Positions 52,452-60,962 of a DNA stretch of 64,000 nt are shown piece after piece. This DNA is from Clostridiales bacterium (GTDB taxonomy: Bacteria > Bacillota > Clostridia > Clostridiales > Clostridiaceae). The number at the start of each line of letters is the position of its first letter. Positions within the stretch are counted from its first letter, which is position 1. The DNA is taken from positions 23,779 through 87,778 of the forward strand of contig JAAYPK010000102.1 of assembly GCA_012519845.1 (NCBI GenBank). The letters are read 5' to 3'. The position numbers and the translations under genes were made by a program. The notes beneath the pieces are model-generated. The model saw nothing but the letters and a program-made list of their open reading frames with translations. It did not search any database and was not told the DNA's origin.

Positions 52452-53627
52452 ATGTTAACAAGCTTAGCTTTAATATTTTTATTAGGAATAATGTTAGGTT
52501 CTATTTTTAATAAAATTAAAATGCCAAACTTAATTGGCTTTTTATTATCTGGTATTATATTAGGACCTTATGTTCTTAATTTAATAGACAATTCAATACT
52601 ATCAATTTCTGCTGATCTTAGGAAAATAGCTCTTATTATTATCCTTACTCGTGCTGGACTATCTATAGATATAGATTCATTAAAAAAGGTAGGTAGAACT
52701 GCTATGCTTATGTGTTTTGTTCCAGCTTTACTTGAAATTTTAGGAGTAATTATTTTTGCTCCTAAATTACTTAATATCTCAATTATAGAAGCTTCAATTA
52801 TAGGTACTGTACTTGCTGCTGTTTCCCCAGCTGTTATTATTCCTAGAATGATTTCTCTAAAAGAAAAAGGATATGGAAAGAAAAACAGTATTCCTGAAAT
52901 AATAATGGCAGGTTCCTCTATTGATGATATTTTTGTTATTGTTTTATTTACCTCATTTACTAGCTTAGCCACAGAGGGTAACTTGTCCATATCAGAATTT
53001 ATTAATCTGCCAATTTCAATTATTTTAGGCTTGTTATTAGGAGGATTAATTGGTATTATTCTTTCTTATTTATTTAAACATGTTCACATTAGAGATTCTG
53101 TAAAGGTACTATTAATATTAAGTATTTCATTTTTGCTTGTAGCTATAGAAGATTCTTTAAAATATATACCTTTTTCTGGTTTACTAGCTATAATGAGTTT
53201 AAATGCCACTATCCTAAATACTTATGAAAATCTTGCAAATAGATTATCTAGTAAATTCTCTAAACTTTGGGTTGTTGCTGAAATAATATTATTTGTTTTA
53301 GTAGGTGCTACTATCAATATAAACTATGTTATTTCCCAGGGAATTTCTCCTATAATAATCATATTAATAGGATTAGCTTTCAGAATGATAGGAGTATTTT
53401 TATCAACGTTAAAGAGTAAACTCTCATATAAAGAAAAATTTTTTTGCATGATGGCTTACTCTCCTAAAGCTACAGTTCAAGCTGCTATTGGAACTATTCC
53501 ATTAACTATGGGTTTGCCCTGTGGAGAATTAGTACTTACTATTGCAGTATTATCTATAATAATTACAGCTCCCCTTGGTGCTTTCTTAATAGATCACTCA
53601 TACAAAAAACTACTAATAAAAGAATAA
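52452..53627 (+). CDS. Cation:proton antiporter controlled by the fluoride switch
   Basis: Inner-membrane monovalent cation/proton antiporter of the CPA (NhaP/Kef-like) superfamily, 391 aa with about 12 membrane segments. Motifs: FNKIKMPNLIGFLLSGIILGP near residues 19-40, TRAGLSID near 72, and AGSSIDDIFVIVLF near 152-165, where the Asp pair is the expected ion-binding site. No cytoplasmic TrkA domain follows. Sodium/proton antiporter-like genes are one of the classes known downstream of fluoride riboswitches, so it probably belongs to the fluoride stress response; whether it moves F- or restores pH is open. ATG 52452 follows AAGGAG. Confidence 0.88.
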   Translation: MLTSLALIFLLGIMLGSIFNKIKMPNLIGFLLSGIILGPYVLNLIDNSILSISADLRKIALIIILTRAGLSIDIDSLKKVGRTAMLMCFVPALLEILGVIIFAPKLLNISIIEASIIGTVLAAVSPAVIIPRMISLKEKGYGKKNSIPEIIMAGSSIDDIFVIVLFTSFTSLATEGNLSISEFINLPISIILGLLLGGLIGIILSYLFKHVHIRDSVKVLLILSISFLLVAIEDSLKYIPFSGLLAIMSLNATILNTYENLANRLSSKFSKLWVVAEIILFVLVGATININYVISQGISPIIIILIGLAFRMIGVFLSTLKSKLSYKEKFFCMMAYSPKATVQAAIGTIPLTMGLPCGELVLTIAVLSIIITAPLGAFLIDHSYKKLLIKE

Positions 53628-53649
53628 AACTAGGTAAAATACCTAGTTT
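53627..53649. terminator. Bidirectional terminator between the antiporter and the COG3044 gene
   Basis: AAACTAGGT-aaaat-ACCTAGTTT overlaps the stop codons of both convergent genes and is flanked by T-rich sequence on the plus side and A-rich sequence on the other. Confidence 0.8.
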
Positions 53650-55337
53650 CTTACTTTTAATTGTCTATATCTATTAAATGCTGACATAATTTCCTGTTTT
53701 CTTGGCATAGCTATGTTGCCACTATTTGAAATTGAAATTAATCCATTTTTACTTATATATTGCATAATTTCATCAGCTATTTGTTCTAAGGTTAATTTGC
53801 CATTTACTACTTTTTCATCTGCCCATTTAATAATATATCCAATGGCATTTACTTGCTCACTATCAACAATTTGTTCAATGGCTCTTAAATTAATTTCTTC
53901 TTTATTAATAGATAATATTTCTACTCCAATTCCTTTTATTTTTATACCCTTAGGACCTTTTTGTATTACATTTTTTTCAATATATCTATTAAAATTAATA
54001 TTCATGTTTAAATTATTATTATTTATTCTTTCCAATATATTATTTGTAGCAAGCTTTTTAGCTTTTTCCGTAACATTTTTAGCTATATATTCATCCATTT
54101 GAATAACTGTATCTGCTATATCAAAATATTCTCCAGAACTACCAACTACTATTATTGTAGATATATCCTTTTCTTCATATAGTGACTTAACTATTTCAAT
54201 AAATGGAGTTATAGGCTCCTTTTCCTTTGCAACTAATTTTTGCATTAGATCATCTCTAATCATAAAATTTGTTGCTGAAGTATCTTCATCTATTAAAAAG
54301 GTTTTAACTCCACTTTCAATTCCTTCAATAATATTTGCTGCTTGAGATGTACTTCCACTTGCATTTTCAGAAGAAAAACATTTTGTGTCTTTTTTATTTG
54401 GCAAGTTATTAATAAATAATGATATATCATCTTTATGAATTACTCTTCCATCTTCAGCTCTAACCTTTAAAGCTGTACTATCAGTAATAACATATTCTCT
54501 TCCATCACCTTCAATATGATTGTACACACCTAATTCAATCGCTTTTAACATTGTTGATTTTCCGTGGTAACCACCACCAACAATTAATGTAACACCTTTT
54601 TTGATTCCCATTCCTTTTATTTCACCTTTATTAGGTAAATTTAATGATACCTCTAAATCTTTAGGTGAAGTAAATTTTATACCATTTTTTAATGGTTTAT
54701 TTGATATTCCACTTTCTCTTGGCAAAATAGCACCATTACCAATAAATGCAACCAGATTTCTACTTTTTAATTCTTCTCTAATATATTCCTGATCTTCTAC
54801 TAATTTTACTTGATCTATTAACTTGGCTGAATCAATATTATTGTACTTTAATGAATTATCAATAATTCTAGGCAAAAATTCAAATAATATTTTTTCTAAT
54901 TCTCCTGAAAGTACACTTCTTCCTCTAGCAGGAAATCCAACTTCTATTCTTGCCTCTATTTTATTATTTCTTATTATTAAAGAAGTTCTGTCTAATATTT
55001 CCTGTGGACACTTACTTATTGAAATTAATCCACTTTTACCTGATCCAAAAACCTTAGAACTGTAAGAATAAATATTTTTGTAAAATAATCTAGTTAAAAA
55101 ATCTTGAACTGCTATTCTTCCAAAATCCTTCGAATATAAATTTTGTGGTATTCCATGGATTTTATCTTCCATAATTATTCTTAATTTAGATGGCGCAGCA
55201 AATGGATCTCCTTGAACATGATCAATAGATAAAACATAATCATCAAATAAAAATTGACCTTCTAAATTTTTATATGCCTTATATCCTTTTCCATCTATAT
55301 TTTTTAATTCTCTTTTTAAATCCTTTGAATTTTTCAT
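53643..55337 (-). CDS. COG3044 predicted ATPase of the ABC class
   Basis: Large soluble protein of 564 aa matching the family called predicted ATPase of the ABC class (PF09818). N-terminal marks are YKAYKNLEGQFLF and DHVQGDPFAAPSKLRI (about residues 18-57). The P-loop is VGGGYHGKSTMLKAIELGVY near 250-270, a family-typical GGGYHGKST. FLIDEDTSATNFMIRD near 348 is the Walker B-like site, followed by VVGSSGEYFDIADTVIQMDEY. Its cellular role is unknown. The gene follows the DUF1836 gene with no gap, so the two form an operon controlled from the palindrome-bearing promoter at 55.9 kb. Confidence 0.85.
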   Translation of the reverse strand: MKNSKDLKRELKNIDGKGYKAYKNLEGQFLFDDYVLSIDHVQGDPFAAPSKLRIIMEDKIHGIPQNLYSKDFGRIAVQDFLTRLFYKNIYSYSSKVFGSGKSGLISISKCPQEILDRTSLIIRNNKIEARIEVGFPARGRSVLSGELEKILFEFLPRIIDNSLKYNNIDSAKLIDQVKLVEDQEYIREELKSRNLVAFIGNGAILPRESGISNKPLKNGIKFTSPKDLEVSLNLPNKGEIKGMGIKKGVTLIVGGGYHGKSTMLKAIELGVYNHIEGDGREYVITDSTALKVRAEDGRVIHKDDISLFINNLPNKKDTKCFSSENASGSTSQAANIIEGIESGVKTFLIDEDTSATNFMIRDDLMQKLVAKEKEPITPFIEIVKSLYEEKDISTIIVVGSSGEYFDIADTVIQMDEYIAKNVTEKAKKLATNNILERINNNNLNMNINFNRYIEKNVIQKGPKGIKIKGIGVEILSINKEEINLRAIEQIVDSEQVNAIGYIIKWADEKVVNGKLTLEQIADEIMQYISKNGLISISNSGNIAMPRKQEIMSAFNRYRQLKVRN

Positions 55338-55904
55338 TTATTTACCCTCTTTGTCCTTTTGAAAGAATCTATCAATTAATTCCTCACTTATTTTTCTATA
55401 CATATTACTCATAGAAATCATGGTGGTAACTAATAAAAATATTTCTTCATAGCTTTCTTCTTCTATACTATTAATCTTATCTAATATATTTTTCTTAATA
55501 AATATGCTATCGTCTTTAGTAATTTCTAAATATTTATTATATAAAGTTCTTAAATCGTATTCCTCACCATTTTCAAATTTTTCAACTATGTTATTTAATA
55601 AAAGCTTAATATCACTAATAGATAATCCACCTTTTAATTCATAAATGAGACTCATTAATATTAAATGTTCCTTTGAATATTTTTTATTCTTTACTGACAT
55701 TAATAATTTAGCCTTTGCATAATTGTTTATCATTGTTTTTGTCAGTACTTTATCTTCCTCATTTCTTTTAGCTTGTGATAATTTACTTTCAAATAGTTGT
55801 ATAACTTGATCCATATATAAATCAATTTCTGGAATATCCTCTAAAATTATTTTTCCATTATAATCCTTTTCTTTGATAATTTTTATTATTTCATCTTTAT
55901 TCAA
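55338..55904 (-). CDS. DUF1836 protein, candidate DNA-binding regulator
   Basis: Soluble 188-aa protein with the DUF1836 pattern: IPEIDLYMDQVIQLFESKL (about 23-41), LTKTMINNYAKAKLL (about 54-68), then KKYSKEHLILMSLIYELKGGLSISDIKLLL. The LTktMINNY.K segment resembles the recognition helix of MerR/helix-turn-helix proteins, so it may bind DNA. The gene is first of a two-gene operon with the COG3044 ATPase and starts 16 bp from a palindrome that recurs before hlyIII. It is therefore a candidate for the regulator of both transcripts. ATG 55904 follows AGGAGTG. Confidence 0.78.
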   Translation of the reverse strand: MNKDEIIKIIKEKDYNGKIILEDIPEIDLYMDQVIQLFESKLSQAKRNEEDKVLTKTMINNYAKAKLLMSVKNKKYSKEHLILMSLIYELKGGLSISDIKLLLNNIVEKFENGEEYDLRTLYNKYLEITKDDSIFIKKNILDKINSIEEESYEEIFLLVTTMISMSNMYRKISEELIDRFFQKDKEGK

Positions 55905-55919
55905 AATATCACTCCTGAC

Positions 55920-55936
55920 GTAGTTTTGAAAACTAC
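55920..55936. promoter_or_regulatory. Palindromic operator, copy 1, before DUF1836
   Basis: GTAGTTTTGAAAACTAC lies between a probable minus-strand promoter (TTGTAT-17-TAAAAT) and the DUF1836 ribosome site. The 15-bp core is identical to the copy at 56081-56097, and the outer base pair differs in a compensated way (G-C here, A-T there). Confidence 0.7.
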
Positions 55937-56035
55937 ATGTTGGTCTATAAGTATAATTTTAATAGTATTTTAAAGATAATACAAGGATATTTGAATAATT
56001 TTAGTATTATGGCCTAATATAAAGAATATCATTTG

Positions 56036-56064
56036 TTGACTTTCCTATTTTTGTATATCATAAT
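56036..56064 (+). promoter_or_regulatory. Sigma-A promoter for hlyIII
   Basis: TTGACT (56036-56041), 17-bp spacer, CATAAT (56059-56064). The transcript would start near 56071, just upstream of palindrome copy 2. Confidence 0.7.
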
Positions 56065-56080
56065 GTTAATGTAATAAAAC

Positions 56081-56097
56081 ATAGTTTTGAAAACTAT
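56081..56097. promoter_or_regulatory. Palindromic operator, copy 2, before hlyIII
   Basis: ATAGTTTTGAAAACTAT, a perfect palindrome around one central base, lies between the hlyIII promoter and its ribosome site. It mirrors copy 1 in sequence and position. Confidence 0.7.
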
Positions 56098-56119
56098 ATA
56101 TTGAGTTTCGGAGGTTATT

Positions 56120-56767
56120 ATGGTAAAGAATTTAAGAGAACCAGTAAATGGAATAACACACTTAATAGGAGCAATATTATCCCTATTTGCATTAATAGCA
56201 ATGATAGTAAAAGTTAATTATAATAATGGCTCTTTACGAGAATTACTATCAATATTATTCTTTGGTATTGGGATGATTCTACTTTATAGTGCGTCATTCA
56301 CTTATCATTCAGTAATTGCAAATTCAAAAATTATAATGGCATTAAAAAGGTTAGATCATTCAATGATTTTTATATTAATAGCCGGTTCTTATGCCCCTTA
56401 TTGCTTAGTAGCGCTTAATAATAAAACAGGCATTATTTTATTTTCAGCAGTAGCTATAGCTTCAATAATAGGAATAATTTTTAAATTAGCTTGGGTTACA
56501 TGCCCTAGATGGTTAAGTAGCACTATCTATATTGCTGTAGGTTGGTTTGCAGTATTTGCAATATATCCTATTTCTAAGGTAGTTGCCCTTCCAGGAGTAA
56601 TATTATTATTTTTAGGTGGAGTTATGTATACAATTGGTGGTGTAATATATGCCTTAAAAAAAGATAAAATAAAAATAGGAATATTCGGTTCACACGAAAT
56701 ATTCCATATATTTATAATGCTTGGTAGTTTATGTCACTTTATTTCAGTATATATGTATATTATTTAA
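56120..56767 (+). CDS. Hemolysin III/PAQR family membrane protein
   Basis: Seven-segment integral membrane protein of the bacterial YqfA/HlyIII group within the PAQR superfamily, possibly a metal-dependent lipid hydrolase (ceramidase-like). The three PAQR metal motifs are present: SFTYHSVIAN near residue 71, LDHSMIFILIAGSYAPY near 87, and HEIFHIFIMLGSLCHFI near 192-208. 215 aa, normal. ATG 56120 follows CGGAGG. Despite the name, haemolytic activity should not be assumed. The shared palindrome links its control to the DUF1836 operon. Confidence 0.9.
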   Translation: MVKNLREPVNGITHLIGAILSLFALIAMIVKVNYNNGSLRELLSILFFGIGMILLYSASFTYHSVIANSKIIMALKRLDHSMIFILIAGSYAPYCLVALNNKTGIILFSAVAIASIIGIIFKLAWVTCPRWLSSTIYIAVGWFAVFAIYPISKVVALPGVILLFLGGVMYTIGGVIYALKKDKIKIGIFGSHEIFHIFIMLGSLCHFISVYMYII

Positions 56768-57231
56768 ATTAAATCTTCAAATTCTGCACCTATTATAGAA
56801 GCTACCTCTTTAGGATTAGCTTCTATTTGCATTCCAATCTTTCCTGCACTAATGATAAAATTGTCTAAATCCTCTGCTGTTTTATTAATATATGTTTTAT
56901 AAAGCTTTTTCATAGCAAGTGGAGAACATCCACCTCTAATATATCCAGTGAATTTATTAATATCTTTAACATGAATCATTTCTATTTTTTTCTCTCCTGC
57001 AACCTTAGCAGCTTTTTTTAAATTAAGTTCTTCTTTAACAGGAATAACAAATACAAATAATTCTTTCGTTCCACCTTGAGTAACTAAAGTTTTAAATACT
57101 TTATTTACATCTTGATTTAATTTTTCTGCTACAGAAATTCCATCTATTTTTCCATCTTTACATTCATACTCGTATATATTATATTTTACTTTTTCTTTAT
57201 CTAACAATCTCATAGCATTTGTTTTTTGCAT
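56764..57231 (-). CDS. ybaK: Cys-tRNA(Pro)/Cys-tRNA(Cys) deacylase YbaK
   Basis: Editing enzyme that hydrolyses mischarged cysteinyl-tRNA(Pro). The YbaK/ProRS-INS fold shows MRLLDKEKVKYNIYEYE, VFKTLVTQG with the conserved Lys near residue 46, and the closing IRGGCSPLAMKKLYKTYIN loop (GGxSP). 155 aa. I chose ATG 57231 after AAGGAGAT; an earlier in-frame ATG (57261) is before that site. Its stop codon overlaps the last 4 bp of the convergent hlyIII gene. Confidence 0.92.
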   Translation of the reverse strand: MQKTNAMRLLDKEKVKYNIYEYECKDGKIDGISVAEKLNQDVNKVFKTLVTQGGTKELFVFVIPVKEELNLKKAAKVAGEKKIEMIHVKDINKFTGYIRGGCSPLAMKKLYKTYINKTAEDLDNFIISAGKIGMQIEANPKEVASIIGAEFEDLI

Positions 57232-57354
57232 AATAATATCTCCTTTTAACTTAATTTTCATAATAAATTATATCATATTCTTAAAAATGCTTTAATTAGA
57301 CAATTTCTATGATATAATAATTCAATGAATATCTAAAGAAATGAGGTAATACTA

Positions 57355-58947
57355 TTGATAACTGTATCAAATGTTAGCTTAAGATACGGCGGGCGTAAAT
57401 TATTCGAAGATGTAAATATAAAATTCACACCAGGAAATTGTTATGGTGTAATTGGTGCAAATGGTGCTGGGAAAAGTACCTTTTTAAAAATTCTTTCTGG
57501 AGAAGTTGAGCCAAATACTGGTGAAGTAATTATTGCTCCTAATACAAGAATGTCTGTTTTAAAACAGGATCATTATCAATATGATGATTTTGAAGTACTT
57601 GAAACTGTAATTATGGGAAATGAAAAGCTTTATCAAATAATGAAAGAAAAAGATGCACTTTATGCTAAAGCTGATTTTTCTGATGAGGATGGAATAAAAG
57701 CCTCTGAACTTGAAGCTGAATTTGCTGAGTTAAACGGATGGGAGGCTGAATCAGAAGCTTCATCATTATTGCAAGGTTTAGGAATAGGAACTGAGGATCA
57801 TTATAAAAAAGTATCTGAATTAACAGGTTCTGAAAAGGTAAAAGTACTTTTAGCTCAAGCTTTATTTGGTAATCCTGGTATTTTAGTACTAGACGAACCT
57901 ACTAACCATCTTGACCTAAAAGCAGTTAATTGGCTTGAAGACTTCTTAATTAATTTTGATGGAACAGTAATAGTAGTATCCCATGATAGGCATTTTTTAA
58001 ATACCGTATGTACTCAAATGGCTGACGTAGATTTTGGGAAAATTAAACTTTATGTTGGTAATTATGATTTTTGGTATGAATCAAGCCAGTTGGCTCTTCA
58101 AATGTCAAAGGATCAAAATAAGAAAAAAGAAGAAAAAATTAAAGAATTACAAGATTTTATCGCAAGATTTAGTGCAAATGCTTCTAAATCAAAACAAGCA
58201 ACTTCTCGTAAAAAACTTTTAGATAAAATTACATTAGATGATATTCAACCTTCTAGTAGAAGATATCCTTTTGTAGGGTTTAAACCTGAAAGGGAAGTTG
58301 GTAACGACATATTAACAGTTAAAGATTTATCTATTACAGTAGATGGAGTTAAACTATTAAATAATATTAATTTCATGGTTAATAAAGGTGATAAGATTGC
58401 ATTAATTGGTAATGAAATTGCTGTTACTACCTTATTTAAAATATTGTCTGGTGAATTAGAACCTGATAGTGGAGAATATAAATGGGGAATAACTATAACA
58501 ACATCTTATTTCCCAAATGATAATTCAAAATACTTTAATGACTGTAACCTATCATTAGTAGATTGGCTTAGACAGTTCTCCGAAGAAAAATCTGAAAGTT
58601 ACATTAGAGGATTCCTTGGAAGAATGCTTTTCTCAGGTGAAGAAGCATTAAAAGAAGCTAATGTATTATCAGGTGGCGAAAAGGTTAGATGTATGTTATC
58701 TAGAATGATGCTTTCAAATGCAAATGTACTTATGCTAGATCAACCTACCAATCACTTAGACCTAGAATCAATTACTGCAGTAAATAATGGATTAAAAGAC
58801 TTTAACAGCAATATAATATTTGCTTCTCATGACCATCAATTTATTCAAACTATAGCAAATAGAATAATTGATATTAAAGATGATGGTACAATTGTTGATA
58901 GAACAATGACTTTTGATGAATATTTAGAATTTTCACAAACTAAATAA
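57355..58947 (+). CDS. ABC-F ATPase with one degenerate nucleotide site
   Basis: Cytoplasmic tandem-ABC protein of the ABC-F family (YkpA/YbiT-like), which bind ribosomes at the E site. Domain 1 has Walker A GANGAGKST (34-42) and Walker B LDEPTNHLD. Domain 2 has signature LSGGEKVRC. By contrast, the domain 1 signature reads LTGSEKVKV, the domain 2 Walker A reads GNEIAVTT (about 352-359, no Lys), and the domain 2 Walker B reads LDQPTNHLD (Gln for the catalytic Glu). All three parts of composite site 2 are therefore altered while site 1 is intact. The interdomain linker (about 240-310) is basic. TTG 57355 follows AATGAGGTAATA. 530 aa. Confidence 0.92.
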   Translation: MITVSNVSLRYGGRKLFEDVNIKFTPGNCYGVIGANGAGKSTFLKILSGEVEPNTGEVIIAPNTRMSVLKQDHYQYDDFEVLETVIMGNEKLYQIMKEKDALYAKADFSDEDGIKASELEAEFAELNGWEAESEASSLLQGLGIGTEDHYKKVSELTGSEKVKVLLAQALFGNPGILVLDEPTNHLDLKAVNWLEDFLINFDGTVIVVSHDRHFLNTVCTQMADVDFGKIKLYVGNYDFWYESSQLALQMSKDQNKKKEEKIKELQDFIARFSANASKSKQATSRKKLLDKITLDDIQPSSRRYPFVGFKPEREVGNDILTVKDLSITVDGVKLLNNINFMVNKGDKIALIGNEIAVTTLFKILSGELEPDSGEYKWGITITTSYFPNDNSKYFNDCNLSLVDWLRQFSEEKSESYIRGFLGRMLFSGEEALKEANVLSGGEKVRCMLSRMMLSNANVLMLDQPTNHLDLESITAVNNGLKDFNSNIIFASHDHQFIQTIANRIIDIKDDGTIVDRTMTFDEYLEFSQTK

Positions 58948-58952
58948 TAATA

Positions 58953-58984
58953 AAAATGGCTGTTTCATTTGAAACAGCCATTTT
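58953..58984. terminator. Bidirectional terminator between the ABC-F and amt genes
   Basis: AAAATGGCTGTTTC-attt-GAAACAGCCATTTT, perfectly paired, with A-rich and T-rich flanks on both sides. It serves both convergent genes. Confidence 0.93.
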
Positions 58985-58992
58985 CATTTATT

Positions 58993-60648
58993 CTATTTTA
59001 TTGCATCATAACCTTCTTCACCAGTTCTTATCTTTATAGCATTATCTACATTGTAAACAAAAATCTTACCATCTCCGATATTTCCAGTGTAAAGAACTTT
59101 CTTAATTGTTTTAATTACTAAATCAAGTGGAACTTCTGCAATAATTATCTCAACCTTTACCTTAGGCAATAATTGCATTTCAACTTCAACACCTCTATAG
59201 TATTCAGTATTACCTTTTTGCATACCACAACCTTGTGCTGAAATAACAGTCATACCTGTAACTCCAATATGTTCCATAGCATTCTTAAATGATTCAAATT
59301 TAGATTGATTCATTACAACAACAATTTTTCTTAACTTACCATCTGATACCTCATCAGTTTTTTCTACTACTACTGGAACTGTATCTTCAGAAGAAGAAGT
59401 AGCAGTTATACTTGGTACGGCTGTAGAGAATACAAAGTCTGCATAGCTACTTTGTAAGCCATGTTCAACTAAATCAAGTCCTTTAATTTCTTCTTCACTT
59501 GAAACTCTTAATCCTATTGTAGCCTTAATAATTGAGAATACTATTGTCATGGTAATTGCAACCCAAGCTATTACAGCAATAACTCCTAAAATTTGTATTC
59601 CTAAAAATCCTGCACCATATCCATAAAATAATCCTTCGCTTGTTGAAAATAGCCCAGTTAATATAGTACCTGTAGCACCACATAATCCATGAACTCCAAT
59701 AGCTCCAACAGGATCATCAATTTTAAGTTTCTTATCTATAAATTCAATACCAAATACTACAACAAATGCTGCTATTAAGCCTATAAAGAATGCTCCAACT
59801 GGTGATACCACATCACATCCAGCTGTTATAGCAACTAAACCTGCTAATGACCCATTTAATGTCATTGATACATCTGGCTTTTTATAACGAATCCAAGTAA
59901 TAATCATTACTCCAACTGTTGCTGTTGCTGCTGCTAAGTTAGTAGTTACAAATATACTACCCATTGAAATTAATGATTCATCACCAGTAGCTGAAACAGT
60001 AGAACCACCATTAAATCCGAACCAGCAGAACCATAAAATAAATACACCTAATGCTCCAAGAGTTAAACTATGACCTGGAATAGCTTTTGATTTACCATTT
60101 TTATCGTATTTTCCAATACGAGGTCCAAGCATCATAGCTCCTACAAGTGCTGCAACACCACCAACCATATGTACTGCTGTTGATCCTGCAAAGTCATGGA
60201 AGCCTAATTCTGAAAGCCATCCACCACCCCATATCCAGTGACCTGATACTGGGTAAATAAATGCACTAATTACAGCTGAATAAATTACATAAGAAATAAA
60301 TTTAGTTCTTTCAGCCATAGCTCCTGAAACTATTGTAGCAGCTGTAGCACAAAATACTGTTTGGAATATTAAAAATACATAAGTTGGAATAGTTGATGAA
60401 TAATCACCTTGTACCAATATGTCAGGTATTCCTATAAATCCTCCAACATTTGTACCAAACATAAGCCCGAACCCTATAAACCAGAACACTAACGTTCCAA
60501 TTGCAAAGTCCATTAAATTCTTCATTATAATATTACCTGCATTCTTTGCTCTTGTAAATCCTGTTTCTACCATGGCAAATCCTGCTTGCATAAAGAATAC
60601 TAAAACGGCACCTAATAATGTCCATATAGTATCTACTGATGAATACAT
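58993..60648 (-). CDS. amt: Ammonium transporter fused to a PII signalling domain
   Basis: Inner-membrane ammonium channel (Amt/Rh family) covering about residues 1-410 with eleven membrane segments: GFAMVETGFTRAKNAGN, GHWIWGGGWLSELGFHDFAGS and GVHGLCGATGTILTG carry the selectivity and twin-His features. A linker rich in acidic residues and Val follows. Residues about 439-551 are a complete PII (GlnB/GlnK) domain: VGITGMTV-like GVTGMTV, GMQKGNTEYYRGVEV (T loop) and TGNIGDGKIFVYNVDNAIKIRTGEE (ATP site). In the T loop the position of Tyr51 is Val, so uridylylation there is impossible. ATG 60648 follows AGGGGAGGG. Thus the channel carries its own gate. Confidence 0.95.
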   Translation of the reverse strand: MYSSVDTIWTLLGAVLVFFMQAGFAMVETGFTRAKNAGNIIMKNLMDFAIGTLVFWFIGFGLMFGTNVGGFIGIPDILVQGDYSSTIPTYVFLIFQTVFCATAATIVSGAMAERTKFISYVIYSAVISAFIYPVSGHWIWGGGWLSELGFHDFAGSTAVHMVGGVAALVGAMMLGPRIGKYDKNGKSKAIPGHSLTLGALGVFILWFCWFGFNGGSTVSATGDESLISMGSIFVTTNLAAATATVGVMIITWIRYKKPDVSMTLNGSLAGLVAITAGCDVVSPVGAFFIGLIAAFVVVFGIEFIDKKLKIDDPVGAIGVHGLCGATGTILTGLFSTSEGLFYGYGAGFLGIQILGVIAVIAWVAITMTIVFSIIKATIGLRVSSEEEIKGLDLVEHGLQSSYADFVFSTAVPSITATSSSEDTVPVVVEKTDEVSDGKLRKIVVVMNQSKFESFKNAMEHIGVTGMTVISAQGCGMQKGNTEYYRGVEVEMQLLPKVKVEIIIAEVPLDLVIKTIKKVLYTGNIGDGKIFVYNVDNAIKIRTGEEGYDAIK

Positions 60649-60671
60649 ACAAATCCCTCCCCTAAACAAAT

Positions 60672-60719
60672 AAGACGCATATTCCTAGATAACTATAATT
60701 ATCTAGGAATACACGTCTT
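60672..60719 (-). promoter_or_regulatory. Leader hairpin before amt, possible attenuator
   Basis: On the minus strand AAGACG ... ATTCCTAGATAA-ttatag-TTATCTAGGAAT ... CGTCTT, two perfect stem segments separated by a 3x3 internal loop, ends 23 bp before the amt start. It is followed by ATTTGTTT, a weak U tract. Its base (CAAAGACG) resembles the leader hairpins of the amide island. Confidence 0.75.
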
Positions 60720-60788
60720 TGTGTATCATTTATTTTGTTACCGCAAATTGCCAAATATTTTATATATTTAACTCTTTTGCATATTATA

Positions 60789-60817
60789 ATTATATATTGC
60801 TATATTTAGCTTGTCAA
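60789..60817 (-). promoter_or_regulatory. Consensus sigma-A promoter for amt
   Basis: TTGACA (60812-60817), 17-bp spacer, TATAAT (60789-60794) on the minus strand. The transcript would begin near 60782 with a leader of about 135 bases containing the hairpin. The rest of the gap to psd shows no further clear element. Confidence 0.85.
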
Positions 60818-60962
60818 TATTGGCAAGTAATAATTTTTACTACTTCATGTAATTTTATTTATTATTTACAAATTTATTAATTTAATTTTATGTTATTAAC
60901 CATTTACTTTACATAAAAGATACAATAAAATTAATAGTGATTATTAAAATTGCGAGGTTATT

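Noticed and set aside
56120..56767. Hemolysin III as a virulence factor
   Set aside because: The family name is historical; PAQR-type motifs indicate a membrane protein of probable housekeeping role.
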